37,871 bases of DNA from contig NZ_JMPR01000016.1 in assembly GCF_000735525.1 (NCBI RefSeq), forward strand, positions 1 to 37,871, given 5' to 3'. The position numbers were made by a program, and so were the translations under genes. The DNA comes from Tatumella ptyseos ATCC 33301. Its GTDB lineage: Bacteria > Pseudomonadota > Gammaproteobacteria > Enterobacterales > Enterobacteriaceae. Shown here piece after piece: positions 10,416 to 18,612 of the stretch. The first letter of the stretch is position 1. Each line of letters opens with the position of its first letter. The notes beneath the pieces were generated by a model, which had not been told where the DNA came from, did no database searches, and was given only the letters and a program-made list of their open reading frames with translations.

Positions 10416-11131
10416 TGCACTTTTACCGACCCCCGGGCAAGATCCGCGCAATGACCTTTGATCTGGATGACACGTTGTATGATAACGGCGATGTGATCCT
10501 GATGACGGTCAGAAAAACGCATCAGGCGTTACAGCAGTGGCACCCGGCGTTAGAAAAGATAACGCTCAGTGACTATGAAGCCGCCCGTGATCAGGTGAAA
10601 AGTGAGACTCCGCAAGCCGTCCACGATGTCACGCTGTGGCGGGAAAAGGCTGTATTCCTTGTGATGCAGGCCGCCGGGCTGCCGGAAGAGGCATGCCGCC
10701 AGGGGGTCGCGCATGTGATGTCCGTATTTGCCCGCTGGCGCAGCGACGTAAACATGCCGGATTCCACTCACCGTACTCTGCGCTACCTGGCGGATCGTCT
10801 GCCCCTGGTCGCGATCACCAACGGGAATGCGGAACCGGAAAAAATGGGTATTGCCGGGTATTTTCGCTTTATTCTGCGTGCCGGACCGGATGGCCGGGCA
10901 AAACCGGCGCAGGATATGTATCGGCTGGCGGCAGAACGCCTGCAATTACCGGCGGCTGAGATACTGCATATCGGGGATGACCTGACGACCGATGTTGCCG
11001 GTGCTATTGCCAATGGCTTTCAGTCCTGCTGGATCAACCCCGGTGACCGTGACCTGATGACAGCCCGGGATGCCCGTCTGTTACCCCACCTGGAAATTTC
11101 GCGGTTGGATTCGCTGATGACGCTGGTATAA
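10415..11131 (+). CDS. yigB: HAD phosphatase YigB (FMN/5-amino-6-(5-phosphoribitylamino)uracil phosphatase type)
   Basis: The 238-residue haloacid dehalogenase-type phosphatase has the same length as E. coli YigB. HAD motif I is FDLDDTLYDN with nucleophile Asp16 and acid/base Asp18. Motif II is VAITNGN, the motif III lysine lies in RAKPAQDMY, and motif IV is HIGDDLTTDVAGA. E. coli YigB dephosphorylates FMN and the riboflavin-pathway intermediate; that substrate range is family knowledge. It is the last gene of the dapF operon and its final codons contain the uvrD promoter. Cytoplasmic. Confidence 0.95.
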   Translation: MHFYRPPGKIRAMTFDLDDTLYDNGDVILMTVRKTHQALQQWHPALEKITLSDYEAARDQVKSETPQAVHDVTLWREKAVFLVMQAAGLPEEACRQGVAHVMSVFARWRSDVNMPDSTHRTLRYLADRLPLVAITNGNAEPEKMGIAGYFRFILRAGPDGRAKPAQDMYRLAAERLQLPAAEILHIGDDLTTDVAGAIANGFQSCWINPGDRDLMTARDARLLPHLEISRLDSLMTLV

Positions 11132-11150
11132 TGGCTGTAAAAATATACAG
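11124..11150 (+). promoter_or_regulatory. uvrD promoter (extended -10) with LexA/SOS box
   Basis: TGGTATAAT (11124-11132) is a perfect extended -10 element overlapping the yigB stop codon; the -35 region (TTGGAT at 11105-11110) is weak. Two bases downstream lies CTGTAAAAATATACAG (11135-11150), which fits the LexA consensus CTGT-N8-ACAG in all eight defined positions. E. coli uvrD is a known SOS gene with a LexA box at the same place, so LexA repression of uvrD is very probable. Confidence 0.9.
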
Positions 11151-11177
11151 TTAAATTTCTCCTCAATTGCGGTGCTT

Positions 11178-13340
11178 ATGGACGTTTCTGATCTGCTCAA
11201 CAGTTTAAATGATAACCAGCGTGAAGCCGTGGCGGCACCGCGCAGCAATTTGCTGGTACTGGCGGGTGCCGGTAGTGGTAAAACCCGTGTGCTGGTACAC
11301 CGTATCGCCTGGCTACTGACCGTTGAGAACTGTTCTCCCTACTCTATTATGGCGGTGACCTTCACCAACAAAGCGGCCGCAGAGATGCGCCACCGTATTG
11401 AACAGGTATTGGGAACCAGTCAGGGAGGTATGTGGATCGGGACGTTTCATGGCCTGGCCCATCGGTTATTACGTGCACACCCGCTGGATGCAGGGTTACC
11501 TGCCGATTTTCAAATCCTGGATAGCGAAGATCAGCTACGGTTACTGAAACGCCTGATCAAAGCGCTGAATCTTGATGATAAGCAGTGGCCTGCACGGCAG
11601 GCCATGTGGTACATCAATGGCAAAAAAGACGAAGGCCTGCGGCCGAAGCATATCGAAAGTTACGGGAATCCGGTCGAGCAGACCTGGCTGAAGATCTACC
11701 TGGCCTATCAGGAAGCCTGTGATCGCGCCGGACTGGTCGACTTTGCAGAACTGCTGCTCCGCGCCCATGAGTTGTGGCTCAATAAACCGCATATCCTTAA
11801 TCACTACCGTGAGCGTTTTACCAATCTGCTGGTGGACGAATTCCAGGATACCAATAATATCCAGTATGCCTGGATACGAATGCTGGCCGGTGAGACGGGG
11901 CGTGTCATGATAGTCGGTGATGATGATCAGTCGATTTATGGCTGGCGTGGTGCGCAGGTCGAAAATATTCAGCGTTTCCTGAACGATTTCCCCGGCGCGC
12001 AAACCATTCGTCTGGAACAGAACTATCGCTCTACGCGTAACATCCTTAAAGCTGCCAATACCCTCATCGCCAATAATGAGGGGCGTCTGGGCAAAGAACT
12101 CTGGACAGAAGACAGCGACGGAGAACCGATTTCTCTGTATTGCGCCTTCAATGAGCTGGATGAATCCCGTTTTGTGGTCGGGCGGATCCGGCACTGGCAT
12201 GAGCAGGGCGGAGCCCTGGCCGATTGCGCCATCCTTTACCGCAGTAACGCCCAATCCCGTGTGCTGGAAGAAGCCCTGTTACAAAGCAGTCTGCCTTACC
12301 GGATCTATGGCGGCATGCGCTTCTTCGAGCGACAAGAGATCAAGGATTCACTGGCGTATCTGCGTCTTATCTCTAACCGTAATGACGATGCAGCGTTCGA
12401 GCGGGTTGTAAATACCCCGACCCGCGGCATCGGTGACCGTACTCTTGACGTGGTCCGTCAGGCAGCCCGCGACCGCCAATTAACATTATGGCAGTCGTCC
12501 CGGGAATTGCTGACAGAGAAAGCCCTGGCCGGACGGGCGGCCTCGGCGCTGCAACGCTTTATTGAATTGATCGATTCCCTGTCTCAGGAAACCTGTGAAC
12601 TGCCCTTACATGTACAGACGGATCGGGTCATCAAAGACTCCGGCCTGTGGATGATGTATGAGCAGGAAAAAGGGGAGAAAGGACAAACCCGGATAGAAAA
12701 CCTTGAAGAACTGGTGACGGCGACCCGTCAGTTCAGCTATCAGGATGAGGATCAGGATCTGATGCCGTTGCAGGCTTTCCTGTCCCATGCCGCGCTGGAA
12801 GCGGGGGAAGGGCAGGCCGACAAATGGCAGGATGCGGTTCAGCTGATGACGATGCATGCCGCCAAAGGACTGGAGTTCAGCCAGGTCTTTATCGTCGGCA
12901 TGGAAGAGGGGATGTTTCCGAGCCAGATGTCACTGGAAGAAGGTGGCCGTCTGGAAGAAGAACGCCGTCTGGCCTATGTCGGGGTAACCCGTGCGATGCA
13001 GAAACTGACCCTGACCTATGCGGAAAGCCGCCGGTTGTACGGTAAAGAGGTCTCACACCGTCCTTCACGCTTTATCAGGGAGATCCCTGAAGAATGTGTC
13101 GAAGAGGTCCGGTTACGGGCCAGTGTCAGCCGTCCGGTCAGCCATCAGCGGATGGGTGCGCCGGTAACCAGTAATGACAGCGGTTATACACTGGGGCAGC
13201 GGGTAAAACATGCCAAATTTGGTGAAGGGACTATTATTAATCTGGAAGGCAGCGGTGAACATTGCCGTCTGCAAGTCGCTTTTCAGGGACAAGGCGTGAA
13301 ATGGCTGGTGGCCGCGTATGCCAGGCTGGAAAGCGTCTGA
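11178..13340 (+). CDS. uvrD: DNA helicase II (UvrD)
   Basis: UvrD is an SF1A 3'-5' helicase that removes the incised oligonucleotide in nucleotide excision repair, unwinds nicked DNA in mismatch repair and clears RecA filaments. The 720 residues equal E. coli. Motifs in order are: Walker A GAGSGKT (30-36), Ia TFTNKAAAEM, II VDEFQDTN, III GDDDQSIYGWRGA, IV NYRST, V LMTMHAAKGLEF and VI AYVGVTRA. The C-terminal Tudor-like RNA-polymerase-binding region (KFGEGTIINLEGSGEH) is intact. The frame extends two codons upstream to a GTG, but the ATG at 11178 gives the family start MDVSDLL. Expression is from its own SOS-controlled promoter. Confidence 0.98.
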   Translation: MDVSDLLNSLNDNQREAVAAPRSNLLVLAGAGSGKTRVLVHRIAWLLTVENCSPYSIMAVTFTNKAAAEMRHRIEQVLGTSQGGMWIGTFHGLAHRLLRAHPLDAGLPADFQILDSEDQLRLLKRLIKALNLDDKQWPARQAMWYINGKKDEGLRPKHIESYGNPVEQTWLKIYLAYQEACDRAGLVDFAELLLRAHELWLNKPHILNHYRERFTNLLVDEFQDTNNIQYAWIRMLAGETGRVMIVGDDDQSIYGWRGAQVENIQRFLNDFPGAQTIRLEQNYRSTRNILKAANTLIANNEGRLGKELWTEDSDGEPISLYCAFNELDESRFVVGRIRHWHEQGGALADCAILYRSNAQSRVLEEALLQSSLPYRIYGGMRFFERQEIKDSLAYLRLISNRNDDAAFERVVNTPTRGIGDRTLDVVRQAARDRQLTLWQSSRELLTEKALAGRAASALQRFIELIDSLSQETCELPLHVQTDRVIKDSGLWMMYEQEKGEKGQTRIENLEELVTATRQFSYQDEDQDLMPLQAFLSHAALEAGEGQADKWQDAVQLMTMHAAKGLEFSQVFIVGMEEGMFPSQMSLEEGGRLEEERRLAYVGVTRAMQKLTLTYAESRRLYGKEVSHRPSRFIREIPEECVEEVRLRASVSRPVSHQRMGAPVTSNDSGYTLGQRVKHAKFGEGTIINLEGSGEHCRLQVAFQGQGVKWLVAAYARLESV

Positions 13341-13355
13341 TCTGCGGGACTAACC

Positions 13356-13384
13356 TTGACGATTTTTTCATCCCGGCGTAACAT
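13356..13384 (+). promoter_or_regulatory. corA promoter
   Basis: TTGACG (13356-13361), a 17-base spacer and TAACAT (13379-13384) form a good sigma-70 promoter just after the uvrD stop. It would start a corA transcript with a leader of roughly 265 bases. Confidence 0.75.
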
Positions 13385-13416
13385 GCGCGCACTATTATTA
13401 TTAAGAGGACAATGCC

Positions 13417-13473
13417 TTGGACACGCCCAGTCGCTGCTGGCAAACAGACCTGAATAACAGGCTACCCCGCTAA
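13417..13473 (+). CDS. Possible CorL-type leader peptide of corA (18 codons, TTG start)
   Basis: This small reading frame translates to MDTPSRCWQTDLNNRLPR. An AAGAGGA Shine-Dalgarno (13403-13409) sits seven bases before the TTG. An alternative ATG frame (13412-13453, MPWTRPVAAGKQT) begins only two bases after the same element, which is too close to be ideal. Salmonella corA has a leader ORF, corL, whose translation controls Rho-dependent termination in the leader. The position here, between promoter and a strong hairpin and about 180 bases before corA, is the same kind of arrangement. The peptide itself was not matched to any known CorL, so the assignment is inference. Confidence 0.4.
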   Translation: MDTPSRCWQTDLNNRLPR

Positions 13474-13484
13474 GGCAACCTCAT

Positions 13485-13509
13485 ACCGGTAGCCGTAGCG
13501 GTTACCGGT
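13485..13509 (+). promoter_or_regulatory. Hairpin in the corA leader
   Basis: ACCGGTAGCC (13485-13494) pairs with GGTTACCGGT (13500-13509) over ten positions (one G-U pair) around a five-base loop. No T tract follows, so it is not an ordinary intrinsic terminator. It lies directly after the small leader ORF and is a candidate regulatory structure for Mg2+ or translation-dependent control. Confidence 0.55.
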
Positions 13510-13656
13510 GACCCTCTGTAACTCACCGTCATTTGCGCCAGCATTGATTTATCACATTTGTGGTTTCTGTGTTCGGGCACCAGCTGTGCCGATCATCGGT
13601 TATCTGCGGTCTACAGCCTTGTCCCATCCTGTCAGAAATGGGGAGTACGTACTGCT

Positions 13657-14610
13657 ATGCTGAGTGCATTTAAACTGGAAGAAAATCGTCTGAGCCGTAT
13701 GGAAATGGAGAGCGGTAATACGTCTCTTGCACCGTCGGTCTGGATCGACCTGATTGAACCTGATGAACAGGAACGTCATTACGTTCAGGAAGAGCTGGGA
13801 CAGAGCCTGGCTACCCGTCCTGAACTGGAAGATATTGAAGCCTCCGCGCGTTTTTTTGAAGACGAAGATGGCCTGCATATTCACTCATTCTTCTTTTTTG
13901 AAGATGCCGATGATCATGCGGGAAATGCGACAGTGGCCTTTACTATTCGTAATGACCGTCTGTTTACCCTGCGTGAGCGTGAGTTACCGGCATTCCGCCT
14001 CTATCGTATGCGTGCGCGTAATCAGACCCTGATTGACGGTAATGCGTTTGAACTGCTGCTGGACCTGTTTGAGACCAAAATCGAGCAACTGGCGGATGAA
14101 ATTGAGAATATTTATACCGCACTGGAAAAGTTAAGCCGGGTCATTATGGAAGGTCAGCAGGGTGAAGAGTACGACGCTGCACTTTCACGACTGGCTGAAC
14201 TGGAAGATATTGGCTGGAAGGTCCGCTTATGTCTTATGGATACCCAGCGGGCACTGAACTTCCTGGTGCGTAAAGCCCGCCTGCCGGCCAATCAGCTGGA
14301 ACAGGCCCGTGAAATTCTGCGTGATATCGATTCACTGTTACCTCATAACGAATCTCTGTTCCAGAAAGTCAACTTTCTGATGCAGGCTGCGATGGGCTTT
14401 ATCAGTATCGAGCAGAACCGTATTATCAAGATCTTCTCGGTCGTTTCGGTGGTGTTCCTGCCTCCGACACTGGTTGCGTCAAGCTATGGGATGAACTTTG
14501 AGTTTATGCCGGAACTTAAATGGACATTCGGGTATCCGGGCGCTGTGTTACTGATGATCCTGGCGGCACTGGCCCCTTATCTTTACTTTAAACGTCGTAA
14601 CTGGCTGTAA
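13657..14610 (+). CDS. corA: Magnesium/cobalt/nickel transporter CorA
   Basis: CorA is the constitutive homopentameric Mg2+ channel of the inner membrane. The 317-residue protein has the large acidic cytoplasmic funnel domain (for example [25 protein letters not shown]-type core, about 48-70), the long stalk helix with [12 protein letters not shown], then two C-terminal TM helices. The selectivity loop YGMN lies between them (Gly-Met-Asn 278-280), and the basic tail FKRRNWL ends the protein. The frame is open upstream to 13558, but the ATG at 13657 gives the universal family start [12 protein letters not shown] and is preceded by GGGGAG. Followed by a strong terminator shared with the convergent dsdA unit. 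Confidence 0.98.
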   Translation: MLSAFKLEENRLSRMEMESGNTSLAPSVWIDLIEPDEQERHYVQEELGQSLATRPELEDIEASARFFEDEDGLHIHSFFFFEDADDHAGNATVAFTIRNDRLFTLRERELPAFRLYRMRARNQTLIDGNAFELLLDLFETKIEQLADEIENIYTALEKLSRVIMEGQQGEEYDAALSRLAELEDIGWKVRLCLMDTQRALNFLVRKARLPANQLEQAREILRDIDSLLPHNESLFQKVNFLMQAAMGFISIEQNRIIKIFSVVSVVFLPPTLVASSYGMNFEFMPELKWTFGYPGAVLLMILAALAPYLYFKRRNWL

Positions 14611-14621
14611 GCCGGCCAGCG

Positions 14622-14648
14622 AAACAGGCAGCCCCGGGCTGCCTGTTT
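14622..14648. terminator. Bidirectional terminator between corA and dsdA
   Basis: AAACAGGCAGCCC (14622-14634) and GGGCTGCCTGTTT (14636-14648) are perfect reverse complements, giving a 10- to 12-pair stem with a small GC loop. TTTACCTTTCT follows on the plus strand; the T run is shorter on the minus strand. It sits between convergent genes and probably ends both transcripts. Confidence 0.8.
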
Positions 14649-14661
14649 ACCTTTCTGTGGG

Positions 14662-15972
14662 TTAACCGCGATAAGTCAGGTAATGCTGCATTTCTTCCGC
14701 GGGAACCATTCCGCCGCCGGTCCCCCAAATCAGATGTGTCGCATTCTGTAACGGGAGATCCGCAAATGCTTCGATGATCCGCGCAACGCCCGGAGCGCCT
14801 GCCAGCGCGGAAGGCTCCAGTTGCAGATTTTCCGTGGCATCCAGCGATTGTAATAATCCGAACAATTCATTATCCGGCACGGTGTAGCAGCCGTCGATCA
14901 TCCTTGCCATGGAGCGCCCCACAAAACCGGAAGGACGACCGACCGCCAGCCCGTCAGCCGCCGTGCGGTTACTGATACCGAAGTCTGCTACGGATAAGGC
15001 TTCATGCAGCCCGGTATAGAGCCCCATCAGCATACAGGGGGCCTCTGTCGGTTCGGCAAAAAAGCAATGCACATGGTCGCCGAAAGCCAGTTTCAGACCG
15101 AATGCTATCCCGCCCGGCCCTCCGCCGACCCCGCAGGGCAGATAGACGCATAACGGATGCTCAGCATCGACAGGAATATTTTTCTCCGCCAGCTGTACTT
15201 TGAGCCTCTCACCGGCAACGGCGTACCCCAGAAACAGGTTTCGGGAGTTTTCATCATCGATGAAGTAACAATGTTCATCGTGTTCTGCCTGCTGCCGTCC
15301 CTGTTCAACCGCCTGACCATAGTCACCTTCATACTCAATGACGTTAACGCCGTGACTACGCAGTTTATCTTTCTTCCATTGCCGTGCATCGGCAGACATA
15401 TGCACGGTGGTTTCGAAGCCCAGTCCCGAGGCTGCAATACCGATAGATAAGCCCAGGTTGCCGGTACTGCCCACGGCGATCCGGTGACGGCGAAACAGGT
15501 CACGGCAGGTATCGCTGGCGAGGATACGATAATCATCGGTCAGTGATAATACGCGGTGGCGGAGAGCCAGTTGTTCGGCATGGAACAACACTTCATAAAT
15601 TCCGCCTCTGGCTTTTACTGACCCGGAGATCGGTAAATGGCTGTCTTTCTTCAGCCATAAACGCGGCTGCCAGGGCAATGAATAACGCTCTGCCAGTGCT
15701 GCAGAAAATGCAGGAACTTCCTGTAATTCCGATTCAATGATCCCCCGGGTGGCGGCCACTTCAGGGAAGAGTTCAGCCAGAAGGGGGGCAAAGCGCTGCA
15801 GACGTGTACTGGCCTCACTGACATCGGTCGCGGTCAGGCTGATATCGCTTAGTGCCTCGCTGAACGGTACAAGCTCCGGGTTACGCCAGCACACCGGCAC
15901 GGTAGCCAGTAAGGAGGACATCAGCGGATAGTCGTGCTGCCACGTGTCGATACTTTTTCCATAAACAATCAT
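14662..15972 (-). CDS. dsdA: D-serine ammonia-lyase (D-serine dehydratase)
   Basis: DsdA is a cytoplasmic PLP enzyme that converts D-serine to pyruvate and ammonia, and D-threonine more slowly. The protein shows the PLP-binding lysine in [14 protein letters not shown] (Lys120), the phosphate-binding loop [30 protein letters not shown] and [11 protein letters not shown], all as in E. coli DsdA. The ATG at 15972 (436 residues) is preferred over the upstream ATG at 16002, which overlaps the amidase stop (TGATG) and would add ten residues. The N-terminus then aligns with E. coli DsdA, and AGGAG lies 12 bases upstream. Unlike E. coli there is no dsdC or dsdX; instead it ends a LysR-linked MFS/amidase cluster. 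The inferred role is the last step of a pathway that releases D-serine from an amide. Confidence 0.93.
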   Translation of the reverse strand: MIVYGKSIDTWQHDYPLMSSLLATVPVCWRNPELVPFSEALSDISLTATDVSEASTRLQRFAPLLAELFPEVAATRGIIESELQEVPAFSAALAERYSLPWQPRLWLKKDSHLPISGSVKARGGIYEVLFHAEQLALRHRVLSLTDDYRILASDTCRDLFRRHRIAVGSTGNLGLSIGIAASGLGFETTVHMSADARQWKKDKLRSHGVNVIEYEGDYGQAVEQGRQQAEHDEHCYFIDDENSRNLFLGYAVAGERLKVQLAEKNIPVDAEHPLCVYLPCGVGGGPGGIAFGLKLAFGDHVHCFFAEPTEAPCMLMGLYTGLHEALSVADFGISNRTAADGLAVGRPSGFVGRSMARMIDGCYTVPDNELFGLLQSLDATENLQLEPSALAGAPGVARIIEAFADLPLQNATHLIWGTGGGMVPAEEMQHYLTYRG

Positions 15973-16001
15973 CGGTCTTTTTATCTCCTGAAAACCGGGC
16001 A

Positions 16002-17534
16002 TCAGACGGCTGACGCCCCTTCCATGGCCGTGCTGTGCTCAGTGGCGGAAAACGGCGGATGGGTGACCGGTGTCCACAGGTCGACCTGGCCTGATTTCAG
16101 CGCCTGCATGTCAGGGAGAGGCCGGCGCAGATCCTCTGTGGTTTCACAATACGCTTCCAGTGCGCTGGCAGCCAGCATCAGCTCCAGGTCACCCCGGAAT
16201 TTACCGATCACCTGCATGCCGAAAGGCATATTTTTATGGTCCACACCCATCGGCATCGACAGTGCCGGGTTTGTTGCTAAGGTAACGACATAGGTCAGTG
16301 CCAGCCAGCGGTAGTAATTATCCAGAGGGACACCGTTGACTGATTCCAGGTACGGTTGCTGCCAGGGAAAAGCTGACACTGGTGTGACCGGAGAGAGGAT
16401 CAGATCATATTTCTCAAACTGTGTCTGAAAATGGCGGAAAATTCGGGTCTGTTCCGCATTCCCCCGGACGCAATCTTTTAAAGACATTTTTGCGCCCAGT
16501 TCGTAGTTCGCCCGGGGATTAGGCCCCAGAGAATCAGGATCTTTTTCATAAGCGGACTGCAGGCTGGCGACGAAGGCTTCGGCACGCAGAACGTCGAAAC
16601 AGGCATGTCCGTTTTCCATGCGGAATTCCGCTTCTTCACAACTGGCGAACAGGCCTTTCAGGCGGCTGATTTTCTGACGAAAGACCTGGCGGATCGAATT
16701 ATCAACGTCGCAGATCCCGAAGTCTTCGGTATAGCCGACCCGTAATCCGGACAGGGCCGTCGGGGACATATCGGTGATATTTTGCGGCATGGTGAAGGGA
16801 TAACTGAGCGGGTCGTTGGAAGCCAGCCCGGCAGTGGCGGCCAGTTGCAGCCAGGTATCCGCTACATTTCTGCCCATCGGACCGACCACGGAAATAGGCG
16901 TCCATCCCAGCAATTTGCGCTCACTGGGCACCAGGCCGGGTGACGGACGCAGACCCACGATACCGCATTTGGCCGCCGGAATACGTAATGAACCTCCGGT
17001 GTCTGAACCACTGCACAGAGGCACCATGCTGGCTGCCAGGGCGGCGGCGGATCCCCCGGAAGAGCCTCCGGCATTCAGTTCCGGATTGAAGGGGTTACCG
17101 GTCGCTCCCCAGACCGCATTTCGGGTATTGGCACCGGCGCCCATTTCCGGGACATTCGTTTTCCCGACCACAATGGCTCCGGCCTGGCGTAAACGGTGAA
17201 CCAGCTCATTATCTTTGGCAGGAACATTCGCCCGATACAGCGGAGATCCGTAGGTAGTCAGTAACCCTTCCGTTTCTTCCAGGTCTTTAATCCCGATGGG
17301 TAACCCGCGTAAAATCCCGCCCGGCTCACCCCGTAAAATCGCTTGTTCGGCGAGGTGCGCTTCTTTTCTTGCCCGTTCAAAGGACGTTGCACAAAACGCG
17401 TTAATTTTCGGGTTCAGTTCTCCGATACGTGTAATACAGGACTCAAGGACTTCGCAGGGCGAGACCTCACGCGTTTCAATCAGTTGCTTCAGTTCTGTTG
17501 CAGTTAAATCGGCTAACTCGTCAGGATAAGACAT
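16002..17534 (-). CDS. Amidase-signature family amidohydrolase
   Basis: The 510-residue enzyme belongs to the GatA/fatty-acid-amide-hydrolase superfamily. The Ser-cisSer-Lys triad is complete: Lys83 (GIKD), Ser158 (GGSSGGS) and nucleophile Ser182 (SDTGGSLR), with the 75- and 24-residue spacings typical of the family. No signal peptide is visible, so it should act in the cytoplasm on an imported substrate. It is not GatA of the tRNA amidotransferase, because gatB and gatC are absent and these bacteria use a direct asparaginyl/glutaminyl route. The exact substrate cannot be read from sequence. Location directly before dsdA, with a TGATG overlap or a 29-base gap depending on the dsdA start, suggests it releases D-serine or D-threonine from an amide or N-acyl conjugate. 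AGGAG lies nine bases before the ATG. Confidence 0.88.
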   Translation of the reverse strand: MSYPDELADLTATELKQLIETREVSPCEVLESCITRIGELNPKINAFCATSFERARKEAHLAEQAILRGEPGGILRGLPIGIKDLEETEGLLTTYGSPLYRANVPAKDNELVHRLRQAGAIVVGKTNVPEMGAGANTRNAVWGATGNPFNPELNAGGSSGGSAAALAASMVPLCSGSDTGGSLRIPAAKCGIVGLRPSPGLVPSERKLLGWTPISVVGPMGRNVADTWLQLAATAGLASNDPLSYPFTMPQNITDMSPTALSGLRVGYTEDFGICDVDNSIRQVFRQKISRLKGLFASCEEAEFRMENGHACFDVLRAEAFVASLQSAYEKDPDSLGPNPRANYELGAKMSLKDCVRGNAEQTRIFRHFQTQFEKYDLILSPVTPVSAFPWQQPYLESVNGVPLDNYYRWLALTYVVTLATNPALSMPMGVDHKNMPFGMQVIGKFRGDLELMLAASALEAYCETTEDLRRPLPDMQALKSGQVDLWTPVTHPPFSATEHSTAMEGASAV

Positions 17535-17612
17535 GGCCGGGTTCTCCTGTGTCAGGGATGTCAGTCAGCTATCGCTCCGGCATAAGGCGGGATAGCGGCG
17601 TAGAATGTCAGG

Positions 17613-18527
17613 TCATCTCAAGGGAGGGACAATGGCCTCACGGATGTAATCAATAAACTGTTCTGTGACCGGGGAGACGTGCCGGCTCGCCAGGGCCTGA
17701 ATTTCGATAGAGCGGTCATTTTCTTTCAGTTCCGGCACATTCAGGGCGATGAGCTTACCGGCACTGAGATGATGCCGGACAAATAACTCGCCTCCGAAGG
17801 TGACCGCGGACCCGGTCACAGCAAACTGTGCCAGGGTATCCAGGTTATCGGAGTCCAGCACGCTGTGGTAACTCAGCCCCTGGCGGCTGCAGTAAATATC
17901 CAGCAGCTGGCGCAAGGTAGTATTGATCCCCGGGAGCGCCAGAGGGAATTCCGCCAGGTCGCGTAACGTCACTTCAGGGCGCTGTGCTAATGTGTGAACG
18001 GGGGAGACCAGCGCAAGCAGCGGTGCCGGCTGACTGTAGAGGACTTTGATGTCCCGGGTGGCTCCCAGGCTGAAACTGAAGCCGATATCTGCTTCTCCTT
18101 CACGTACCCTGCGGGTGACTTCACGTGCCGGGGCGACCTGTAACTGAAATGTACAGTCCGGCCGGCGCTCCCGGAAACCGGCGATCCCCGCGGGCATAAA
18201 ATGTGAGGCAAAACCGTGGGTACAGGCAATTTTGATTTTTGATTCTGATACCTGGCGGAGTGACTGGATCTCATTGGTGACCTGTACCGCATCCAGTAAC
18301 GTCCGGCGGGCATAAGCGGCCAGTAATTCTCCGGCCGGTGTGAGGGTGACGCCCCGCGCCTGTCGTTCAAATAATGCGGTTTCCAGTGCATTCTCCAGCC
18401 GCCTGATCTGCCGGCTGACGGCAGAGGGAACCACATGCATCCGCGTGGCAGCTTCGCTGATGGAACCGCAGTTAACAACCTGCATAAAGTACAGAACGGC
18501 GGTTTCGCTGAGAATTCGGGCATTCAT
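17613..18527 (-). CDS. LysR-family transcriptional regulator of the amidase/dsdA cluster
   Basis: The 304-residue protein has the LysR N-terminal winged HTH (about 9-67, with GSISEAATRMHVVPSAVSRQI and LENALETALFERQARGVTLT). A linker helix and a two-lobed periplasmic-binding-type effector domain follow, with KIKIACTHGFASHFMP and GSAVTFGGELFV. It is not DsdC, the usual dsdA activator: the N-terminus and effector domain differ from what is known of DsdC. It sits in the middle of the cluster on the same strand as MFS, amidase and dsdA, 78 bases before the amidase and 85 after the MFS gene. It is probably co-transcribed with them and senses the imported substrate or a product. AGGAG lies 11 bases before the ATG. 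Confidence 0.9.
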   Translation of the reverse strand: MNARILSETAVLYFMQVVNCGSISEAATRMHVVPSAVSRQIRRLENALETALFERQARGVTLTPAGELLAAYARRTLLDAVQVTNEIQSLRQVSESKIKIACTHGFASHFMPAGIAGFRERRPDCTFQLQVAPAREVTRRVREGEADIGFSFSLGATRDIKVLYSQPAPLLALVSPVHTLAQRPEVTLRDLAEFPLALPGINTTLRQLLDIYCSRQGLSYHSVLDSDNLDTLAQFAVTGSAVTFGGELFVRHHLSAGKLIALNVPELKENDRSIEIQALASRHVSPVTEQFIDYIREAIVPPLR

Positions 18528-18612
18528 GAGTGAAACATCTCCTGGCTGACATCACTGCAGTGTAGCGGAACTCTTATCGGTATCGGCAAATAATCGTTCC
18601 GCTATCAGTCAC

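Noticed and set aside
11541-12254. 237-codon frame antisense to uvrD
   Set aside because: It lies fully within the uvrD coding sequence, has no family features and reflects codon-bias shadowing.
17613-18527. LysR regulator as DsdC
   Set aside because: It lies near dsdA, but its N-terminus and effector domain do not resemble DsdC, and dsdX is replaced by an unrelated carrier. Kept as an unnamed LysR regulator.
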